Below, piece after piece: positions 60,501 to 64,000 of a stretch of DNA of 64,000 bases (the first letter of the stretch is position 1; the number at the start of each line of letters is the position of its first letter). Position numbers and translations under genes: made by a program. Below the pieces are notes generated by a model. It had not been told where the DNA came from and ran no database searches. It was given only the letters and a program-made list of their open reading frames with translations. The stretch is from Prosapia bicincta (Eukaryota; Arthropoda; Insecta; Hemiptera; Cercopidae), in contig JBAIZL010000001.1 of NCBI GenBank assembly GCA_036971475.1, positions 149,856,044 to 149,920,043 of the forward strand, read 5' to 3'.

Positions 60501-61181
60501 GGATAAGAGATTTTTGTGCTCTTTTGCTATATACTCAACTCCTCTATGAACTTGCCTGTGGTTACCTTTGTGAAATCATCTACAAATCCAAAGATTCTTA
60601 TACATTCATGCACCTTAGGTCGTAGCACCCCATTATAGATGATATACCAAAGGAGTACTGCAACATAGAACAGATGCCAACAGCTCTCCTACCAATACCT
60701 CATATGCCTTATTTCCTTCATAGATTGAGTAAACCAGAGTTCTATTCTTGAAATAGCATGAAAATAATCTCTAAGGGTAATTCAGGAATGGTTAACTTTC
60801 AGGATTTGCATGGTTTGCTCCATCTTGCTGAGTTGAATGCACTTTTATGCCAATATTTAAGACATTTCTAATTCTAAATAAATGATTTTATTTTGAAATA
60901 TTATCATGTTTCCAGGAGCATATTTACTTCGAATGATGTACTTGTTCCTGGGTGAAAACGTTTTCAGACAAGGTGTCAGCAATTATTTGAAGAAATATAA
61001 ATACCTGAATGCTGAACAGGATGATCTATGGTCATCCCTTACAAATAAAGCACATGAAGATGGTTCTCTATCCTCTGATATGTCTGTAAAGGAAATAATG
61101 GACTCCTGGACACGCCACACTGGCTATCCTGTGTTAACTGTAACTCGGGATTATGATAATAAGACTGCTACACTTGAACAA
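43200..61181 (+). CDS. APN: Aminopeptidase N-like M1 metalloprotease, gene 2 (5' half with active site)
   Basis: Seven exons join in phase: 43200-43379, 46935-47260, 50547-50702, 52496-52807, 54767-54950, 55954-56110 and 60916-61181, giving 527 codons. Residues 1-21 are a signal peptide ([21 protein letters not shown]). Then come the N-terminal beta domain ([27 protein letters not shown] at about 179-189), EAMEN at 314-318 in place of GAMEN, HELAH at 350-354 with the third zinc ligand E373 (NEGFA, correct 18-residue spacing), and ISYEKG with the transition-state Tyr 436. M1 enzymes bind one zinc and cut single N-terminal residues; the signal peptide puts this one in the secretory path or at the cell surface. 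The remaining C-terminal exons lie past base 64000. The missing GAMEN glycine may alter activity. Confidence 0.95.
43380..45391. other. Gene 2 intron 1, first part
   Basis: AT-rich, no feature recognised before the hAT element. Confidence 0.5.
45392..46174. mobile_element. hAT-type non-autonomous element, 783 bp
   Basis: Begins TAGGGATGGGAC and ends ...CGGCATATCCCTA. It is flanked by a perfect 8-bp target duplication ATTTTAAT (45384-45391 and 46175-46182), diagnostic of hAT insertion. The inner ends share GATTCTCGATT-like segments. No transposase is seen. It contains a TCTC/poly-C tract near 45749-45770. Confidence 0.9.
46935..47260 (+). CDS. Gene 2 exon 2
   Basis: TTTCCAG acceptor; [20 protein letters not shown] and later [20 protein letters not shown]. 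It ends in phase 2 (AG) before GTGAGA. This is the M1 N-terminal beta domain (TDTIxLHS; GLxGxYRSSY). Confidence 0.95.
47261..47640. other. Gene 2 intron 2, first part
   Basis: No feature recognised before the tandem duplication at 47641. Confidence 0.45.
47641..47808. repeat. 84-bp tandem duplication
   Basis: Two copies of an 84-bp unit starting AACACTACAGC differ at a few positions. 84 is a multiple of three, so the minus strand shows a repeated 28-residue stretch ([20 protein letters not shown]). No gene is implied. Confidence 0.9.
47996..48040 (-). mobile_element. Solo Penelope-like 3' terminus
   Basis: CATATTTGTTGATTCCATCT followed by TCACGTGAGCTAGTAG matches the inverse of the 3' end at 23890-23930 and the inverted end at 4985-5040. 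No body is attached. Confidence 0.7.
48834..48885 (-). mobile_element. Second solo Penelope-like 3' terminus
   Basis: CATATTTGTTGTTTCCATCT and then TTCGCGTCAGCTAGTAGTTT: the same terminal sequence as at 47996, diverged, 840 bp downstream in the same orientation. The pair may bracket a decayed element. Confidence 0.65.
48886..50546. other. Gene 2 intron 2, remainder
   Basis: AT-rich. Short open frames near 49660-49860 show no recognised family. Confidence 0.45.
50547..50702 (+). CDS. Gene 2 exon 3
   Basis: TCACAAG acceptor; [20 protein letters not shown], then [14 protein letters not shown] and NMPIKTSEP. It ends with AT before GTAAGT. The A-R-x-x-F-P-C-F-D-E-P box is a hallmark of M1 aminopeptidase N. 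Confidence 0.96.
50703..52495. other. Gene 2 intron 3
   Basis: Contains the dispersed repeat at 51650-51810. Otherwise AT-rich with no coding similarity. Confidence 0.5.
51650..51810 (-). repeat. Dispersed repeat family B, copy 2
   Basis: The minus strand reads GACTAGTTGTGGTATCACTT, then TTTTCAGCAGACGTGTTTCA and CATTTAACAATGGACTGACC, the order seen at 2565 and 61484. The + strand has GTGAAACACGTCTGCTG, resembling the 3' half of a hammerhead. Confidence 0.7.
52496..52807 (+). CDS. Gene 2 exon 4 with GAMEN-like motif
   Basis: TTTTATAG acceptor; [20 protein letters not shown], then [20 protein letters not shown]. It ends in phase 2 before GTAATA. The exopeptidase motif reads EEAMEN where the family has AGAMEN: Glu for Gly at residue 314, while the Glu and Asn of MEN are kept. 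Confidence 0.96.
52808..53518. other. Gene 2 intron 4, first part
   Basis: No feature recognised before the piggyBac-type element. Confidence 0.45.
53519..54696 (-). mobile_element. piggyBac-type element 1, internally deleted (1178 bp)
   Basis: Flanked by TTAA (53515-53518 and 54697-54700), with ends CCTAGAGGACTTGCG and CGCAAGTCCTCTAGGA. GTGCGGGGTAA and its inverse recur near both ends. Minus strand 54189-53968 encodes a transposase piece ([15 protein letters not shown], then [11 protein letters not shown] and [10 protein letters not shown]). Minus 53789-53705 encodes a Cys-rich C-terminal segment ([20 protein letters not shown]). The catalytic core between them is deleted. Confidence 0.85.
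54767..54950 (+). CDS. Gene 2 exon 5 with zinc-binding site
   Basis: TTAAAG acceptor; [20 protein letters not shown], then [20 protein letters not shown] and [14 protein letters not shown]. It ends in phase 0 before GTAAGA. It contains both zinc histidines, the catalytic Glu and the third zinc ligand with the expected spacing. Confidence 0.97.
54951..55953. other. Gene 2 intron 5
   Basis: Dominated by AT dinucleotide runs at 55337-55382 and 55402-55466. No other feature. Confidence 0.7.
55954..56110 (+). CDS. Gene 2 exon 6
   Basis: TTTTACAG acceptor; [20 protein letters not shown], then [20 protein letters not shown] and IFDTISYEK. It ends in phase 1 before GTAATA. It carries the [14 protein letters not shown] segment and the ISYEKG tyrosine of the active site. 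Confidence 0.96.
56111..57708. other. Gene 2 intron 6, first part
   Basis: TG, AT and TTA microsatellites (56155-56172, 56589-56635 and 57115-57175) and a 112-bp GT run (57435-57546). No coding similarity. Confidence 0.6.
57435..57546. repeat. (GT)n microsatellite
   Basis: GT dinucleotide run with one interruption (GACT). Confidence 0.97.
57709..60230 (-). mobile_element. piggyBac element 2 (2522 bp), full length but inactivated
   Basis: TTAA flanks on both sides (57705-57708 and 60231-60234). Ends CCCTAGAGTGAACGGG and CCCGTTCACTGTAGGG are inverted with one mismatch. A palindromic TGGGTCTCACAGACCCA lies just inside each end (about 57751 and 60196). The body encodes the transposase on the minus strand. 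It sits in intron 6 of gene 2, antisense to it. Confidence 0.95.
58093..59890 (-). pseudogene. piggyBac transposase, broken
   Basis: Reads from ATG at 59890-59888 ([20 protein letters not shown]) to a stop at 58093, about 600 codons, the normal family length. Breaks, in order: an in-frame TAA (59752-59750); a one-base deletion near 59163 that moves ...FDDVTTRNS out of frame with [15 protein letters not shown]; Asn (59063-59061) where the first catalytic Asp of (D)E..VP(Y/F)RGRC should be; and a frame change near 58225, after which the Cys-rich C-terminal domain ([18 protein letters not shown]) continues in another frame. The other two catalytic Asps remain: DNWFTSYD (58823) and GGVDVAD (58514). 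It cannot make an active enzyme. Two sizeable open pieces survive (59707-59120 and 59066-58212). Confidence 0.93.
60235..60915. other. Gene 2 intron 6, remainder
   Basis: No conserved segment recognised. Short open frames at 60343-60549 have no family signature. Confidence 0.5.
60916..61181 (+). CDS. Gene 2 exon 7 (last visible)
   Basis: TTTCCAG acceptor; [20 protein letters not shown], then [39 protein letters not shown] and ATLEQ. It ends in phase 0 before GTAAAT. The next exon by homology should resemble gene 1's 3284-3476 exon and is not in the window. Confidence 0.96.
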
Positions 61182-62974
61182 GTAAATATATTAGTATTAC
61201 AGTATTGATTTTTGAAATTTAGTAATTATGAAACTATTTTGTTACTTTTAATATTTAATGATGGTATAAGAAATAATAATACTTCAAATTGTCCAATAAT
61301 ATCCCAAAACCTGTCCAAAATTCATTACTTATAAAACAAAACTGGATGCATGATCTGATTCAAAACCCCCTATAGAAATTATAAATATGAATGTTTAAAA
61401 TTAAAAGAAAAGTCTAAAGAATCAGTAAAACATATTCAAAACTTCCAGATTTTGAGTTGAGCATCTTGATTTTTTGTTTATAAATGACTACTTTTGGTAT
61501 CACTTTGCAAAAAAAACCCTACTTACTTACGAGTATATTTTTCAGCAGACGTGTTTCACATTAGGTCAATGCTTTGTTCAATGGTGTGATTTTTGCCAAG
61601 GATTACCAAAAGTAGTAATATATTGAAAGTTACACATTTCTAACGTTTTAACCTGTTTACATTCAGCACAAATTCAGGAGAAGGAATGGAATAATTTTAA
61701 AAAATAAATAAAATACTGTGCTACTATTTGCTATCCTTTTCCAATTAAATGTACGAGTATTTTGCAATTCTTTACAATAAGTTCTCCTTTTTTTCTATCT
61801 TTAAAATACCTATTGTGGATGTTCAATGCCTTCATCATTTGTTAACTTCTTCGTTTTATAATTTTCTCCATCTGTCCCTTTCCTAGATGTAGAATAAATG
61901 TTCAACAAATTGGACTTCAATACTTCTCTACAGCTGTCGTTATTCTTCTAATGGCTTGACTGTTTCAGATAATCTGTAAATAAAATTTATTTCCATTTTG
62001 TAATTATTGCTTTATTTGTTTTGATCTCTTAGATATTGTTCTAATTTCCCTATTTTCAAAAATAATTTTAAAATCTATTCATTTTGTTCTTGGTTGTGGC
62101 TGTAAATTTCTTTAAAATTTGCCTTTTGAAAAATTCACAAAATAGTGTGGCTGAGCATAAATTATTTTCCTACACCTTTTGCAACTATTGCATTCTTTTG
62201 AAGCTACAATCATCCAGTTTTAGAAGCGGTATTATGATTCTTTTCTGTAATGAACTTATATGTTATTTTATTTTGATTGGATGGGGCAGATATAAAATAT
62301 TGTAGCTGGGTGAAAACTAAATCTAAGTTCTTCTCAAAATTATAGAAAATATATGGGCTAATATGTATGTTTTAAGAAAATTTTAAAAAAGTAATTTCTG
62401 AAGTATGTCTAATATAATTAAAGGATTTTCATAAAAATTACAATTGATTTTAAAAGCATTTAAATTTCAGTTTCTTTATAGTAAACATTTAAAAATTAAA
62501 TTTGTTTTCATTTTGTTTTATCTCTGTTGTACTCAGACAGATATTTTAGGAAACTATCTGCTCATCAATTGCATGGTTGTTTGTTTAGGTGTTGTTTTCA
62601 CAGTTCAAATATTTCTGACAATATCATGACGTGTCTGGTTCATGTTTAACCACTCCCACATTTTCCAACCATAATTAACATTTTAAAAGCTATTCATCTA
62701 TCTATAAAAAAATAGGCTTTAAATAAAAGTTCTGTAGCTGAATCTGTATTTTACTTTTGAAGTCTCATTCTAACCACTAATGATCGAGATTTAAGCGATT
62801 TTTTATAATGGATTATTTGTTGTGAGTTTGTGTTTATTGTATTATTAAATAGTAGGGTTTGTGTTCTAAAATCTACAAAACAAATAAACACAAATTTAAT
62901 ACAATGGTAATAAGTTTAGGGTGAATTGATGACATTTTTACTAATGTCTGCAGCCAAATAATTTGAGTTTCTTG
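61182..62974. other. Gene 2 intron 7, first part
   Basis: Contains a family B palindromic repeat at 61484-61628. The rest is AT-rich, with TC-rich stretches near 61730-61870 and no coding similarity. Confidence 0.5.
61484..61628 (+). repeat. Dispersed repeat family B, copy 3 (palindromic)
   Basis: GACTACTTTTGGTATCACTT at the left and GGATTACCAAAAGTAGTAAT at the right are inverted. The centre holds TTTTTCAGCAGACGTGTTTC. Minus strand: a GCATT/AATGT hairpin followed by GAAACACGTC. Confidence 0.75.
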
Positions 62975-63110
62975 ATGTAATCATCTTGAATTCACTGATT
63001 AAACTAATTTTAAACTACTTAACTAAGTGAATACGTTATTGCTTACTTGCTGACGTGTTTCAAAACAATCGTTCCTTTTACGAAGCTAACCCTCTACTGT
63101 CAAATAATTT
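62975..63110 (+). repeat. Dispersed repeat family A, copy 3
   Basis: TAATCATCTTGAATTCACTG, then CTTACTTGCTGACGTGTTTC and AATCGTTCC, parallel to 31465-31600 and inverse to 19400-19545. Confidence 0.75.
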
Positions 63111-63153
63111 AGAATGTAAATACAAGAATATCTTTAAAATATTTTGATTATTA

Positions 63154-63998
63154 TTACAAGTTATAGATATTTATCATAGTATTTAATCCCCTATTAATCT
63201 CAGTATTTATGTGTTCTGAGATATGATTAAAGTATTTATTTATCATTGCACTAGAAAACTGTACCCTGTGTAACAGACAATATAAACTCGAATTATACGT
63301 ACCGGGAACATACATGAACATAGTTAAATCATTTGAAGAAAAATATTGCTCTAATTCTGGAAAAAGAACTCTAACTCTGCTCTGTTTTTCCTGTTCATGT
63401 AATTTTTTATTTACATCAGTAGCTTTGTCTATTGAAATCAATATCTTACTGTTTTCCCCATTTTACCTAATTACATCAATTGTCTCTTCATAACTTTTTA
63501 TTTGGTTGTCTTTTCTGAGTGTACATTCATTAATAACAGATTTAACAGTATTTTTCAAGAAATCATCAGAAGTTTTGATAGCTCTATTTCTTAAAAGGAG
63601 TAAAGATTTAATCATCCTCCTACAGAGATCTCATGAAGTCTTTATGGAACTTGCGGACAGACTTTCAAATAGCAAATGCCTGTTTTTGACTGCAGAGCAT
63701 CTAGTCACTCAGGTCTGGTTTTGCAGTATTATAATGTTTTTCCGAGTAAAAACTTTATCAGCATTAACCTTTATATCACGTAGTTTACAATGTAAAATTA
63801 TTTCATCTCTACTGAGCATTTTTTTCTGAACTCCCAAACAATACTCAAACAAACTTGTGACCAAATGCTCCACTTTATGGCTTTTATAGCAACTAAATAA
63901 TCTGCTGTTTGGTTTGTCTAGAATAAAAATGGGGTGGATATTGGAAGATGTGAGAGAACAAAAAGTAGGAGAAAGTCTCGCTACTCTTCTCTTAAACT
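63154..63998 (-). pseudogene. Unrecognised coding sequence with three in-frame stops
   Basis: One minus-strand frame stays in register for about 280 codons from the window edge to TAA at 63156-63154, broken only by TGA (63711-63709), TGA (63633-63631) and TAA (63465-63463). Composition is that of an ordinary soluble, helix-rich protein: KNTVKSVINECTLRKDNQIK, then SIDKATDVNKKLHEQEKQSR and LFPELEQYFSSNDL. I do not recognise the family. No intron is needed and no frameshift is present, which suits a fairly young intronless retrocopy lying in gene 2's intron, antisense to it. It may extend beyond base 64000. Readthrough or a functional role seems unlikely but is not excluded. Confidence 0.55.
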
Positions 63999-64000
63999 AC

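Noticed and set aside
63506..63829. 107-codon + strand open frame
   Set aside because: Antisense to the longer minus-strand coding relic.
61182..64000. Next exon of gene 2 (homologous to 3284-3476)
   Set aside because: No WWVPLTFTTQ-like segment is present before the window ends.

Overview
The window is nuclear DNA from an arthropod, most likely an insect and possibly a hemipteran. It is AT-rich, with long introns, GT-AG splice sites, many AT and CA/GT microsatellites, and a dense load of decayed transposons: Penelope-like, piggyBac, pogo/Tigger, hAT, DUF4817-type mariner-like and RNase H-bearing LINE. Nothing bacterial, no tRNA or rRNA and no CRISPR array is visible. The species cannot be fixed from the sequence.  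Two M1-family zinc aminopeptidases (aminopeptidase N type) lie head to tail on the + strand. Gene 1 (3284-24260) contributes its 3' half: eight exons, 438 codons including the stop, covering the C-terminal ERAP1_C-like helical domain, with a poly(A) signal at 24289. Gene 2 (43200-61181) contributes its 5' half: seven coding exons, 527 codons, with signal peptide, N-terminal domain, a GAMEN-like motif (here EAMEN), HELAH and the third zinc ligand. Gene 2's last visible exon ends in phase 0 at ...TATLEQ, and gene 1's first visible exon begins in phase 0 at NRFL. Together the halves cover one whole APN architecture. Gene 1's 5' exons lie before base 1 and gene 2's 3' exons lie beyond base 64000.  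Layout: 1-3283, upstream intron of gene 1 with a Tigger relic; 3284-24260, gene 1, with introns holding Penelope-like fragments, a Tigger, an RNase H LINE relic, a non-autonomous Tigger with intact ends and a triplicated 101-bp unit; 24261-43169, intergenic, holding palindromic elements, two nested DNA transposons and four large tandem arrays (25-bp, GT, 49-bp x20, 23-bp x about 60); 43170-64000, gene 2 with a hAT element, two piggyBac elements, palindromic repeats and an unrecognised pseudogene with three in-frame stops.  The strongest unusual signal is a set of hammerhead-ribozyme-like motifs in the Penelope-like 3' ends and in short palindromic elements. Two copies (about 7016-7056 + and 30019-30067 -) keep every invariant core base. 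The Penelope-like family carries a core in which positions 3 and 8 are U and A instead of C and G, a change that would keep the 3-8 base pair. The window also shows a GAMEN Gly-to-Glu change in gene 2, a GC-AG intron and a NAGNAG acceptor in gene 1, and a piggyBac inactivated in several independent ways.
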